Below are positions 20,911 to 33,759 of a stretch of 64,000 bases of DNA, piece after piece. The first letter of the stretch is position 1. The number at the start of each line of letters is the position of its first letter. The stretch comes from Sternotherus odoratus (Eukaryota > Chordata > Testudines > Kinosternidae), in NCBI GenBank assembly GCA_032164245.1, contig JAVMKO010000003.1:37264890-37328889 (forward strand). Direction: 5' to 3'. A program made the position numbers and the translations under genes. The notes under the pieces were generated by a model. That model saw only the letters and a list, made by a program, of their open reading frames with translations, did not search any database and had not been told where the DNA came from.

Positions 20911-23593
20911 CAGCAAAACACACAGAATCATGAAACTTATAGAACAGAAAATTATTATGCTACAGAAATTAAGTCCACATAATTTTGGGGCTCCTGATTT
21001 ATATGTTTTCATTTTGAGTGTCTGCCCTGCATTGTATGACCTTGGCAGTTTGACAGGTGTAGTATGATTCTAATAAATCTCTTTAATTTTAACATTCAAA
21101 GTTAAAACAAACTCTGTTCCCAGAATTATTATATCTGCCAATAGACTGGAGAGTGTTCCCTTGTTCCTCAAGCCACTTGTGTGAATAAGAGATAGAAAGA
21201 AATTAAAATAGAGACAATCTGAAAACTTTGCTCTAGTAAAGGGTCACTAATCTACCATTCTAGCAGCAATTGATGCAAAAGGAATAACTTTACTGAAACA
21301 AGTATCTCAGATGGGACTCCTTGCAGAAGGTTAAAAACAAAGATCAAGAGTTCCATTGGTACAATTTGGATGGGAAGTCAAGCAGCTGTTCGCATCTCAA
21401 TAGCTGGTGCCGCTTCCGCTTTTTTCCTCTCTGCACGCCACGGCATCACTCCTGTTCCTTTGAGAACTGCTCACCCTCTCTTCTTCTTCAATGGCTTTCC
21501 CAGTCTTCCACTCTGTCCATAGATGGTAGCCTCTCCTACAGCCCGCTGCATCAGGGTTCTTTGCAAGGCATCTGCCCAAGACAGTTTTTCTCTATGCTCC
21601 CCTGTTTCAAAGCAATCACTTCTGGAAGGGGAGTGATAGGGCCCAGGAGACTTTCCACATGAACTCTTCCTCTCTGTTTTCCCCCTTCCCATCTCGCCAG
21701 CACAGGTGAATCAAAGAGACTGAAATGGGCAGCTCCTGGAGCCTGACTTTGTAACTTCCTCCTGTTTTACAACAGCTCCCAGCTGCATCGCCCTTAGCTA
21801 CATGCCCTAAAACATCCCAGTGGCAGCAGCAGTAGGCATTGTGCCTTTGAAGAATGGCCACGTGTCCCTTGATAAAGCTGTTGACAAATTATAAGTTTGA
21901 ATTTCATCTGAGCAGCTCAGGCCTATTAAAAACACCTCAACAATTTATCATATTCATGTATCTCAAGACATTATGAACAATAGCATGCCACCATCAAAGA
22001 AAGATGACAGTCCTTTTTAGTCTCTAGGCCTTTCTGTATTGTGGAATGTCTTTTCTACATAGTTACAGAAGGGCTTACACACACATTGGTCTGATATTTG
22101 TCTGCTAAGCAAAGAGTAAATTTGTCCATGGTATGAATGTTCCAGATCTATGAATCCATTCATCAATAGCAGGTAGCACTTCTTCCTGTTTATCTTGTTC
22201 ATTGTTCCAAAATACAATCTTATGCCTACTTCAGCTTTTCTTAAAATAGTGCCACGAAAGGAAAAGGATCTGCTCAGATCTCAAAATTATTCAAGGTGTT
22301 TTCCAATGTTTTCCCACTAGAGGGCAATAAAGCATTTTACAAAGCACTTCCTTATCCAGTTACTGTTGCTTCATTACTAAATTCTCTCTACAAATGCTAA
22401 AAGCTTGAAAGAGTTAAATTCTTTTTTGTTTGTTTATGTGATTGGCCAGTTTTTTAAATTAAAAGTACATTTTTAGGATATTTAAGGCTATTTTTCACAT
22501 ATAGAGATTATACCTTAAAAAGTAATATTTCCTGAATAAATAATTTTGTGGGGTTCCCATTTTTCATAAATGATGACAATCAATCTATCAATCGTGGTGG
22601 AGGGTGGTGAAGTGCAAGAGCAGCCAGTTAGCACACTCTGTTGAGGAAAACTTGCTTTTAATTGAGCAGTGGTACATATCCAACAGTGTGTCTCCACCAC
22701 AGCAGTATTGGCTCACAGATCAACTTGCAACATTCATATGCTATGAGGGTATGTTATCTCAGCTTTTAGTTTAGTAGAAAAGGAAGTTTGAACAACATTA
22801 ATGAGACAGTTTGAAGTCTGTGTCCTAGAATAAAAGACATGTTTAAAGCACATTATTTTATGACATTATGCTGTTTGTTCAAGACTCTTTTGTATAATTC
22901 TATTCTAAAATAATATGAAATCCTTTAATATTATGTCTTATGAAAAGTAGAGCTAAGGGTCATCCACTCACGAATGAAATAAGTAGAGTGAGGGGTGGAA
23001 TATACGATCAAGCTTTCATGTTTAGTATTATCACTGAAATCGTAAAAGATTTCTAACCAAGGGCTGTGCATGTGTTTATCAAATGTTTTGGGCTGTTCTC
23101 CTGGAAATGAGCTTTCGTACAGATTTCTTTGGGGACACTAAAGCAGCAGACAGAACAAAGAGACACAACATGGTTTAAAGTCAGGAAAGGAGCAAAGAAT
23201 GGCTGCTTTATTCCCCAGCATCTGTTCATTCTTTATACTGAGATGGTAATACCTATTCCTTAGAATGGTTACAACAGTGGAATTCAAATTGGCCAAGAAG
23301 GGCAACAGATGCCATAATCACTGGATTGAGGAGGATACTGCCTTTACAAGTGAGTTTTATAGGGCATGTCAAGACCTCCTAATGAGAAGGTCTCAAGCAA
23401 GCTTTGATTTTGAACTATCTGTGAATGGGAAAGAGATTAAAAAATGTGGGTGTAGCTGATATGCAGAGTTTCATCAGCAAATAGCTCAAAGGGATTAAAT
23501 GCTAAGAATGTGATAATAGTATTATACTAAATTTAACATACAGTACAGAGGAGAACACAGGATACAGCAACCCATCAATCATACAATTGGTAC
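20911..23593. other. intergenic sequence, nothing recognised
   Basis: Includes a GC-richer patch at about 21390-21860 (frames of 73-113 codons on both strands, no recognisable domain or splice sites) within AT-rich sequence. It may contain old repeats that I cannot name. Confidence 0.35.
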
Positions 23594-23595
23594 TA

Positions 23596-24359
23596 CAGTG
23601 AAACCTCGATTTAATGGACTAATTGGGGCGAGGGGGTGTCCGTTAAAGCCAAAAGTCCGTTATTTAATAATTTTTTTAAATCATTAAATAACAGGACTTT
23701 TGGCTTTAACGGACACCCCCTCACCCGAATTAGTCCCTTATATAGAGGTTTTAGGAGCTGTCAACCCTCCCCCACCTGCCTGGCTCCCCGCAACGGGGAG
23801 CCGGGCGGGAGCTGTCAACTCGCCCGCCCAGCTCCCGGCAGCGGGGAGCCCGGCGGGAACTTTCAGCCCGCCCGCCCGGCTCCCGGCAGCGGGGAGCCCG
23901 GCTCCCGGCAGCGGGGAGCCCGGCTCCCGGCAGCGGGGAGCCCGGCTCCCGGCAGCGGGGAGCCCGGCGGGAACTTTCAGCCCACCCGCCTGGCACCCCG
24001 CTGCGGGGAGCCAGGCGGTAACTGTCAACCCTCCTCCCCGCCCGGCTCCCCACTGTGGGGAGCCGGGCGGGGGGCGGGGGGGTTGACAGCTCCCGCCCAG
24101 CTCTCCGCTGCGGGGAGCCGGGCAGGAACTGTCAACCCGGCCGCCCGGCTCCCCTCTGCGGGGAGCCGGGCGGGAGCTGTCAGCCCGCCCGCCCGGCTCC
24201 CCTCTGCGGGGAGCCGGGCAGCCGGGTTGACAGCTCCTGCCCGGCTCCCCGGGGCGGGAGCTGGCAGCCCCCGAATAACGGATTTCGGATGCATCAGAAA
24301 TTTTGTCCGTTGCATCCGAAGTCCATTAAATTGGGGTCTGTTAAATCGAGGGTTTACTG
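23596..24359 (+). mobile_element. pogo/Tigger-like element with GC-rich hairpin array (copy 2)
   Basis: 764 bp, flanked by TA (23594-23595 and 24360-24361), with ends cagtgaaacctcgattt and tcgagggtttactg. The first 158 nt or so form a palindrome (TIR - tgtccgttaaagcc ... ggctttaacggaca - TIR). From 23757 to 24270 an array repeats ggctccccgctgcggggagccgggcgggagctgtcaac with small changes, and each unit can fold as a hairpin. The last segment (aataacggatttcggatgcatc ...) equals the inverted left segment of the element at 8363-9195. No transposase is present. The 242-codon and shorter frames are products of the array. Confidence 0.75.
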
Positions 24360-24654
24360 TATAAGGAAGAAGCCTCATTTACAAGTCCTGGAAATACCAC
24401 ACAGTAGCCTCCATACATATAGCTCTGACAATCAGCTTAGAAGTGAAAGATTTTTATTATACCTTGCTCAAAGATTTTGGCAGCTGCTAGAGTCTGTGGA
24501 AGCTGGAATACAGGTAGGAAAGTATAGAAAGGAATTGGAAAATGGACCTACAGAGCAGACTGTGAGGAGAGAGACTAACCCACACAACTGAGGTATGCCA
24601 GTCTGGTGGGACTCTCCTGTTGCTCCACCTTGCATGGAACTGCAGTTCAACTGT

Positions 24655-24795
24655 TGCTGACTCACTAAAACAAAGTGGGTGAGGTAATGTCTGTTACTGG
24701 ACCATCTTACATTGGTGAGAGGGACAAGCTTTTGAATTACACAGAGCTCTTCTTCAGGTCTGGGAAAGGTCCTGGGACCAACACGGCTACACCGG
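24655..24795 (+). repeat. dispersed repeat, GTGGGTGAGGTAATGTC / CAACACGGCTACA type
   Basis: gtgggtgaggtaatgtctgttactggaccat ... gacaagcttttgaattacacagagctcttcttcaggtctgggaaaggt ... gaccaacacggctaca. An inverted copy lies at 40740-40880. It is a common turtle repeat of SINE-like size. Confidence 0.6.
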
Positions 24796-25015
24796 CACTG
24801 CTGACTCACTGAGGCTCTCAAAGCTCATTCAGTTGCACCCTTCTAAATACAAAGGAAGTAGGACTAACCCTCTGGTAGAGGAGTTAGGCCCCAAGAGCAG
24901 CCAGGCCTAGGCTTACGCTGTTACCGTGGGATTCCCCAGGAATAGAGACCCCAGGAGAGGTAACATTTTGCCTCTACTACAGTCGGTAATTTTTATTTTG
25001 AGCTGGGTGGACATT

Positions 25016-25180
25016 AACATAAGAACAGCCATATTAGGTCAGACCAAATGTCCATCTAGCCCAGTACCCTGTCTTCTGACACTGGCCAGTGCCAGGTTCC
25101 CCAGAGAGAGTGAACAGAACAGGTAATCATCAAGTGAGCCATCCCCTGTTGCCCATTCCCTGCATCTGGTGCTCAAGAAG
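25016..25180 (-). mobile_element. CR1 LINE 3' fragment
   Basis: aacataagaacagccatattaggtcagaccaaatgtccatctagcccagtaccctgtc is the reverse-oriented CR1 3' end. It breaks off at about 25180. Confidence 0.85.
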
Positions 25181-27689
25181 AAATGCTTACCTGACTAGAA
25201 TATGACTGCATATAAAAACACCTGTATTATATACCACGTCTAATAGGGCTTCTATATAGTATGTATTCTGCTTTATGTGTGCATGCCTGTTAGAGCTGGA
25301 ATGTTAGTTTCATTGAAACATGTGCCACTGGAAATGCAGCTACAGGAAATAATTTCCATAAGGAGCTGTGATCCCCCACTGGGAAAAGCATTCCACACTG
25401 GCACCAGAATGGAAATCTTGCAAGGTCAGAGTACCTGTGCTCACTATACTGTGTGGAAACATACCGACTAAGGGAACTGGCACTGACCATGTCACCTTTT
25501 GGAAGACTGTACACACCATCACTACAGTCTTCGAGCGACCTCTGTAATGCATTTTATCCACCCCCAGCCTTGAGAGGAGAAAAAGATAGCTAGCATCTTT
25601 GGTGTAATGTGTAAAGAGGAATGGATGTAACATGCAACCCTTTGATCCCATGTGCTGTACAACGAATGAGATGATTGACTTCTGCAAACATATGGAACCT
25701 CTTACACTGCATTTCTCTTGATGAACAAGCTTTACCAATTATGTCTTGTCACTCAATCACATCTTGGCACCTTTTACCTTTTCTCTTTGTATAGCCTTTA
25801 AGGAAGAGCCTTTTAGAAGGAAACAGTACAAATACAAATACCCATACAACAGAAATGCACCCTGGAACAAATGGTTTGAGACTCTTCAAGACTCTTTTGC
25901 TCACAAAGCTCATGTTCACAATATTGACAACTTATTCTAGTCATGTGGAAGCCAGTGAGATGTACATTAGAGTGTATCAATATTTCATATTTTAATCACT
26001 TTAAAATCACTTTTTTAAGCCTGTCTCAGCACTAAAATTAAGAGTATGGAGTGTCTTTGATGACATACTAAGACTAAAACTGACATTTTTTGAGCCTGGC
26101 TAGAATCAGACCAGAGCAGGACAAGCAATGGTGAAAAGAAGATACTGAAGAAACACAAGACCTTCTAGAAAAGGAATGAGATCTACCCTTGTGAAGCAAA
26201 AATCTGAACAAACCTCCAGTTGTGGGCGATAACACAAAAAGCTCTCTCTTGTATTCAGGATACTGCCCTTTGCTCAGCTCCAACTAGACAGCAGGTTGAA
26301 AACAAAGGGAGAATTCCTTTCATATGAGGCAAATGGAATTGAGCTCACGGAGAAGAGTTAAATCTGAAATAGCCCCCCCAAAGCAAACACTAGTTTCTTC
26401 CAGATGAGTATTTCCATTACTTAGTTAGTGGAAAATGTTTCACAGCTAGTAAAAGAATGTGCTGTTTTCTACTATTTATGAAGTTATATTGGTTGTAGGA
26501 ACATTTCAGAAACCTTGAATTATTGTCATTGAGGGATTTACAGGCTAAGGAGGACTGGCTAGTGCAACAATATTATTACTAATAATCAGCATCATTTTAA
26601 ACACTGGAAATGTATGAGAGACAAATACAAAGCCAGTCCCTGTCCCAAAGAGATTATACTCTTCAGTATAGACACACAGATCATAACCTGAACTGGAGAA
26701 GACAAGCTTAATTCTGGTATTAATTCTTAACTTTTGAGTGATTGGCTTAATGAAGTTATTTTAACAGTTTTATGTGTAATTTCCTACGTTTTTAAAGATG
26801 CAAACTGAAAATAACACAATCATATTGACACCTACATAGGTCATCAGCAGAGTTGCAACCTTAGATCCACTGCATGGCCATCTGTCATTTGGGCACATAC
26901 TTTGACAGATGGGTTTATAGATATTTGCTGACAGCAGAGGAATGGTGGAATTCAGGAACCTTGAGTTCTACTCTAGGCTCTGTAGGGGAATGTGTTCAAG
27001 TGGATACAGACTCTTCTTCCCCCTCCCCCCAAGTTTACGTGCCTTGTGACTCAGCCCTAGTTCCTTGTCCTGGTTGCATTCTCCTTTCCCAGCCAATCCC
27101 CGACCCTCCCCCTGCCTTTGGCTCACAGTCCAAGTCCCAATCGCCCTATCTGCAAATCCAGTCTCAATCTATTGGCCCAGCACATTCCAGTTCCCCCCAA
27201 AACTTTGTCCCCAGTCTTCATGTCCAGCCCGGCCTAGCTACCTCCTCCAAGATCCTAATCTAATCCCTCTCTCCTCTCCCTCTGCAAACTGTTCCCAGTG
27301 CTACATTCCTTTTCAGGGTTCCTTGTGCAATCTTTCTCCTTCCCCACTCCTCCTTTGCTCTTTGTCCTAGTCTTTTTTCATGTCTGTCTCCTCTCTTCCC
27401 TGTCCTTGTTTCCTGAAACACAGTGGCTCCAAATCTCAGCTAGCCCCAGTCATCCCATCTCCCCACCACTCCAGCAACTTGTAAGATCACAGCATTTCCT
27501 CTCAGCAAGTATCTCCCTCTCCTACCACCCCATTTCTCTTACCAGTTCCCAGATCTAGTCTTCTCTCTGTCTCCCATATAATATGACATAACATATTATG
27601 CACTACTACTATGGACACTACTAGAAAAGAAAGGATGCCCACCAACCTTGTTAAGCCTTGTATGTTCATTCCATGATAACATGAGATCA
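25181..27689. other. intergenic sequence with a pyrimidine-rich patch
   Basis: Nothing recognised at 25181-26870. From 27010 to 27560 the plus strand is rich in C and T (ttcccagccaatccccgaccctcccc and similar), giving overlapping frames of 86-129 codons that look like low-complexity sequence, not genes. Confidence 0.35.
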
Positions 27690-27800
27690 ACTGTCCAGTT
27701 TGATGGGTCCACTTCAGACAACTTTGAGGTGAAAAGTGGAGAGAAGCAAGGATGTGTTCTTGCCCCTATACTTCTTGGGATTTCTTAGAAATTATTAACA
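27690..27800 (+). mobile_element. LINE reverse transcriptase fragment
   Basis: The plus strand encodes SDNFEVKSGEKQGCVLAPILL before a stop. The FEVKSGVKQGCVLAPxLF-type block is characteristic of non-LTR reverse transcriptases other than CR1, whose version here is GVPQGSVLGP. Only this block is recognisable. Confidence 0.55.
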
Positions 27801-30020
27801 CAAATGGACTTGTCTTCTGATGCAACAGCCTCCTGACCGGATTAGGGTACTGATGGGGCATGCAACAGCAGCATGTTATACATCACATGTAAGCATCAGC
27901 GTATGTAAACTAACACCTGCTGCAGGACTAAAGCTATTACAAGAATGTGTTTTCTGTGTGTTAGTGCATGTAACATTGCAGACTGACAACCCTGGAAACT
28001 AACATTCTCTTTTCAGAGAAGAAGGACAGCACCGGGTGTGGCTAGATAAGCTTCTGACACAGTCCCATCAAAATTAGGAGCACACCATCTCTAGAAGGGA
28101 GACTTTTTTCTCCAGTGCTTAACATCTATCCTGACACTGCCAACAAGGGTACCAAATAATGGTGTTTGTCCTGTGGAACCTTGTCCACTAGGGAGCTGGA
28201 GTAAGACCAGGGATGTGTTTAGCACTGGGCTAGCAGAGTAACCAATTAGTCTCTACCTGGTCAGCAGTCAAATCACTCAGCTCACAGGGAAGGGTTCTGT
28301 ATCTCAGTATCCACTTCTTGAGCAATCCTGTTGGCTGCTTGAAGTGTTCTGCATTCAAAAATGTGGAGCAGAGCTGTGCTACATAGTCGGGAAAGTACCT
28401 TTTTCATTAAGCTTATACCGTGCAAAATAATAAACTGGCCTAGGATTACAAAGTAACACTGTATTATTAATTCTTGAGGTATGTAGCTGCAAGAAGTGAG
28501 ATGCGTGTCAAACAATAGAAAAATCATCACTAAAATTTGACATGAGAGCTCAATAGTGGAGGCGTTAGCAATAACCAGTTTTAAATTGCTGACTTAGATC
28601 CCTTGGATAAGAACATGCACATGATTAGCACCAAAATATAGCAATGGCTGATGTTATCTAAGCATTTTTCAGATGCCTTGACTAGAACCTTATCAAAATA
28701 AATGGTGGATTTGTGCTCTATGTGCTTATATGGGAAGGTTGATCCTCAGTGATACTATTACAGTGTTGTAAAGCATAAAATCTAGTTAACAGTTCCTGCC
28801 AAATCATGAATCAGTTGAAAAGTAATGGCCTGAAGTATGTTCTTTTTTCCATTCTCTAATATTTCTTCATTGCACACTCCAAACAATTGCTCATAATTAA
28901 ACTGATTGGAGGAGCAGACACTGGCAGGAAATACACTGTTGGCAGTGATTCTACAGCACTTCATTGTACTAGATTTAGAATGATTACATCAGTTCCTTCC
29001 ATTTCACAAAGGAAGAATGCAACAACAGATAAAAACGGCAAAGAAAAATCAGGGCTTTTAAATGGAGGGTCATATATTTTTAAACAACCCAAGGAAGTGC
29101 ATCTATGGTAAAATGGTAGCGATTTCCATCCCACCTCACTTTCTTCATGGATGTGTTCTTGCATGACTGGTTATGAACCATCACCTGCCTCATTATGAAG
29201 GCATACAAAAAAACAGCCTATAAAAAGGAAAGATAAATGAACCTGGTACCACATGGCAAGTGTGCAAAGGTGCTGAGTGAAACTAAAACTCCGTGTTTTT
29301 ATTTGAACACACATGAATTCTTCCACATTGAGGATGGACGTTATATACATGTATGCCACAGCAGAATATGCTCCCTTATTCCTCCCCAGCTTATGTCATG
29401 AAGCAAACTGCTCTAAAGAAAGCTAGGCCCAGTTTTTTATTTGAATGGTTCACCTGGAAGTCAATGGAAGTTGAGGATGAATACTGGAGAGTCTAGAGAG
29501 CAACTACTCAAAGGGGCCTCAGCTGTGTAGGCATTTTTGCACTCTGTTCCATTGTGCACACAAAGTAGTAAAATGTTCATAAGCGAAACCCATTCTACTG
29601 TGCTACCCTCTCTGCTGCAAGCACAAACCATAGTAGTCAAATATTGTTCACACACTAATAGAGCTCACATTGTGAAAACGTGGCCTGTGACACAAGTCGA
29701 GCCAGCCCCCACAACAGCAGTTGCTGAGGGCTGTACACATAAGGTCGATTTGGAGAGGCCACTTGGGGCATGTCTACCCTCTGTGTGATGTGGGGCTCAG
29801 CTTAGAATCACTATAGGCTATCAACTAGTTGTTGTTGGATCTGAGTGGGGATTTAGGAGCAGGCAGAAGAGAAAGTCAGAGGATCACTCCTGTGCCCATC
29901 CTCTGGTCTTTCTAGGCTGGAGTAAGGGTCAGGGAACAACACGGAGGAAATCTGAGGGAGGATTTCCTCCGTAGTTCCCCAACACTCATCCCTGTTATGC
30001 AGGTAATGGCTGGACAGAGG
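27801..30020. other. intergenic sequence, nothing recognised
   Basis: AT-rich with scattered short frames. A small inverted repeat (ggaggaaatctgagggaggatttcctcc) is at 29942-29970. Confidence 0.35.
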
Positions 30021-30144
30021 TAGGGTGACCAGACAGCAAGTGTGAAAAATTGGGAGAGAGTGTGGGATGTAATAGGAGACTATATAAGAAAAAGACCCCA
30101 AAATTGGGACTGTCCCTATAAAATCAGGACATCTGGTAACCGTA
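30021..30144. mobile_element. short MITE, TAGGGTGACCAGA ends
   Basis: Ends tagggtgaccagac and tctggtaaccgta are inverted. The interior (gtgtgaaaaattggga ... gggactgtccctataaaatcaggac) matches a short non-autonomous element that I know as extremely common in turtle genomes. Confidence 0.75.
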
Positions 30145-33100
30145 GGAAGAGGATACAGACTGAGCAAAAAGTCACTAAAACGAGAGGCACAAGTTGCACT
30201 ATCCATGGAAACAACTGGAACTAAACATATAGAGAGTTTCATTATACATGAGTGTATCCTACATGGATACTGCCATATCGTGAACAAGGTATGGCTACCC
30301 TGCAGTTAAAAACCTACCGCTGACTCAGGTTTGCGGGACTCAGGCTAATGGGCTGTTAATAATTGGAGCATAGATGCATAGGCTTGAACTGGAGTCTGAT
30401 CTCAGGTCAGGAGCAAACTTCTAAAATGGATATTGTCCCTAGCAGATTGGTTCCACACTAGGCAGACTCCACTGCAGGTCCTCCACCTGCGTGAGGGGAA
30501 ACTTGGCCTTGAGTTGTCTCCATCTCTGGTCTGATGGGAGAGATTGTGAAGCTCTGTCAGACACCTTTAATTTTCCTTGCTTGTGCCCTGCCATGATGTT
30601 GCTTATGCTCCCCTTTCTCATTCCCAAGCCCTGTTCAAAACAGTATTGATAGCACACTATTTCCCTCCATGAAGATTCAGTGCAGCCACTGAGCAGCAAA
30701 AAGCACTTCTAAATATAGGAAGCTCTTTATATTCCCCCCTCCCCCCCCAAAGAACCTGATAAATACAAACAACATTCTAAAACCTCCAATTACAAAAGAC
30801 AACCTCTCCACTCCCCACCAGAAAAATAAAAATAAACAATCCACAGTGGAACAAAATAACTGTGTGGAAAACACAAAGGAGAAAACAACATCTGCTTGTT
30901 ATCAAAAACTGGAATGGTTTTGAGATACAATGAGTAAAATCTTAGCATCACCACTGGACTTTTTCACTGTGTGCACAATGTCCCCTTGCAGCTGAGCTCC
31001 GAGTATAATGCAACACAAGTGCCTAATTTCTATTTATAGCCGTGCTGGGAAACATTCAGTGTTTTGTTTTGTTTTAGAGAGTTATTAAAACAGGGACATT
31101 TCAAGGTTCCAAGTGAAAGATAAATTTGCATTCATGCCTGTGTTTCCTTTGAGCCTGTAATCCATAGCAGAACCATTTGACATACACTATGGAGTGTATT
31201 ATTAGTGTAGTTCTTTGTGCATTTGGACTGAAGTTTAACAAACTCAGGTCAGGCTGATCTGCTTTCTAGCTGAGGATTTTCTCAAGAAATGTCAACTTTT
31301 TTTTGGAGACAAGCATAGCTTATTCTAACTTAGTTCACAACACTGCACTGAATTGCCAAAGAGGGACTCAGATACAAACTTTCCAAGTAATTTAGGCCAA
31401 TGAGAGGTACTTGAACTTTCTTAAATTATTTCTGTCCTACCCAGAGACAAGATGTATTAGGTGGGGTGAGTACTCTGTGACTAAGAAAGATGTCATCTGT
31501 TGTATATGTATATACCAAGTTTACCACTCATTGCTGTAGCTACGGACTTCAGTTTGGGGGGGAGGGGAGGGGAGGGGGATGTGTGGGCAGATAGCCATAA
31601 CCACTTCAGAAGACATGGCCAATGAAAAGTTAGCAATTCAAAAGACAGATTCCTTCACCATTAAAAATGATGAAAACTGAGTAGGATTTGGTACATTAAA
31701 TGCTTGTTGGAAGCACAAAGAGTCATCAAAGCATTTCTGAGGCAAACCAAGACTGGACGGGAGGGTATCACATACTGTATTTTACAGATTTCTGATAATT
31801 TGTGTGTCTCCCCTTTTTTATTATTATTATCTGCTACCAGCACCAACACAACTGCTCTATATTTGCACATTTGGAAACCGTGTCAGGAAATATACCTTAA
31901 GGAATGTCCTGGTATCATACAGCCTGAAACTAATGCTAGTTAACTTCTTTACACTGTGATACAATGTCTCTCTGTTAACTAAAGAATCTCCTGATGTTAT
32001 ACCAATTAGAAGAACCACTGTTCAGATGCTGTTTTACTGCCAGATTAGATCATGACAAATAATGGCTGTTAAAAAATATGGTGTTAGATGTAAGCCTTCT
32101 TGTTTTCTTGTTGGCCTGTCTCCCTCCATTAAAGCTAGGAGTAGAGGAAAATCGTTCCAGAAAATAAATCTAAACCATCATTTTATAATGCAGAAGGAAC
32201 CTCCAGTTAACCATCTTTCTCCATTCTGATACAATCAATCACTATACCCCCCACAGAGCAGGCAGAGTCAAGAAAAATCAGTTGTGTATTGTGGTTATGG
32301 CATTATAGTTTTGTCAGCACTAATTTTTTAAAAAAATCTAATTCTGGTTTAGTATTAGTCTCAGTGGTGCCATTTTTAGTAAAACTACAGAAAAACTAAA
32401 TTGGGAAATATGTTTTAATAAAGTTGATGCTATTTTCTTTTCTGGAATGGTATTTTGCAATTGTGATAAGGCACCACAAGGTGCAAGCAGGGACAGAATA
32501 ATGTCACTGAGGGCAGCTGGAATTCAGCCTAATTTCTGTGAGCATAGTGGGTGTGAATGAATTATACCATTATTCTCTCCCTGACATGCATTATTATTAG
32601 CCATGGCGGAATCTGAATTTTTTTTATAATTTTTATGGAATGTTTATTTTTAGGCATTTTAAAAAATTATTTGCTCTCAATTAAAATGTTCACAGCTGGG
32701 AAATTATGGGGAGGGGTCCGACAATTATTTAATGACAATAGATGTTGTGATTCAAAAAGTTACAACTTTGTAACTCATTAAAACACAAATTGTCAACATA
32801 ATATGTCAACATATGTGAAGTAAATAGCCTTAAATCAAATAATACCTGTTTTTACTATTCATTTGATAGTCCCTTTTTAAAAAGCCTATTCAAAAGTCTA
32901 GATTATCGGAGTTCGACTAATAAATTCTCAAGCAGCATTTTTCTTACTTTGCCTATATGTAAATTCTGATGATCGTTGCTGGAAATAATTTCTTTGTCAG
33001 TTTCTGTGTATGGTGAAATTCATGTTTACTGACATTTACTGATTAAAAGCTAAACCTTCCAGTCCTACTTATTCCTTAAGTAAATTGCCCCAGTTGAAGG

Positions 33101-33287
33101 CAGAGATGGTGTTGCAATTTGGGGTTATATATCTTAATCCACATTGAGATGGGTCCCTGAAGGATGGGAAAGGGAGGTGGAAGGGAGAGAAGGTGGATGG
33201 TGTAGGCTGATTTTATTACCTCTGTGACCCACTTGTCTGTAGTGATCTGCCTGAGAAAGGCAGTCCTCAAAAGGGGGAGGTGAGCCA
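30145..33287. other. intergenic sequence, nothing recognised
   Basis: AT-rich. A G-run cluster at 31555-31580 (ggggggaggggaggggaggggg) could form a G-quadruplex. No exon or clear transposon seen. Confidence 0.35.
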
Positions 33288-33680
33288 CAGGGCCAGCGAC
33301 AGGAGGGTACAACGGGTACAGCTGTACCGGGCCCCGAACTTAAGGGGGGGCCCCTTAAATCTGGGGCCCAGTACACAGCTGTACCCCCTTGTCGCCGGGC
33401 CTTTGAGCGAGGCGCGGCTCCGGGCAGCGCTCATCAGCCCCCCTCCCCCAGCACCCAGCAGCCTCCCCCTGCCCCCCCTTTGCTTCTCCTGGCCGGGCCA
33501 CGCGGCCAGAGCGCATGCGGGGGTTGGGCCCCGCGGGCAGCGGGAGACCGGCCGGAGGGGGGAGACCGCCCGGGGGGGAGGGGAGACCGGCCGGGAGGGC
33601 CCCCGCAGGCGGCGGGAGACCAGCTGGGGGGCCCCGCACAATCTGTGTACGGGGCCCCAAAATTCCTGTCGCTGGCCCTG
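33288..33680. mobile_element. hAT-type element with GC-rich core (copy 1)
   Basis: 393 bp, flanked by the exact 8-bp duplication GTGAGCCA (33280-33287 and 33681-33688). Ends: cagggccagcgacagg and cctgtcgctggccctg, perfect inverted repeats over 16 bp. The left part contains a further inverted pair (ggtacagctgtaccgggcccc ... ggggcccagtacacagctgtacc). The interior is GC-rich (about 33400-33640) and yields overlapping frames up to 190 codons that are not genes. Related to 50048-51015. Confidence 0.85.
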
Positions 33681-33759
33681 GTGAGCCAAGGGGTATAGCT
33701 GCTGAACTGGAGCCATGGGAGACTTTGAGCCCTCAACGGACCCATCAAAAAAAATGGTT

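Noticed and set aside
23636..24591. Frames up to 242 codons with APGSGEPGG-type, collagen-like Gly periodicity
   Set aside because: The Gly pattern reflects the hairpin tandem unit, not collagen: no 54-nt exons, no splice sites, and both strands are open.
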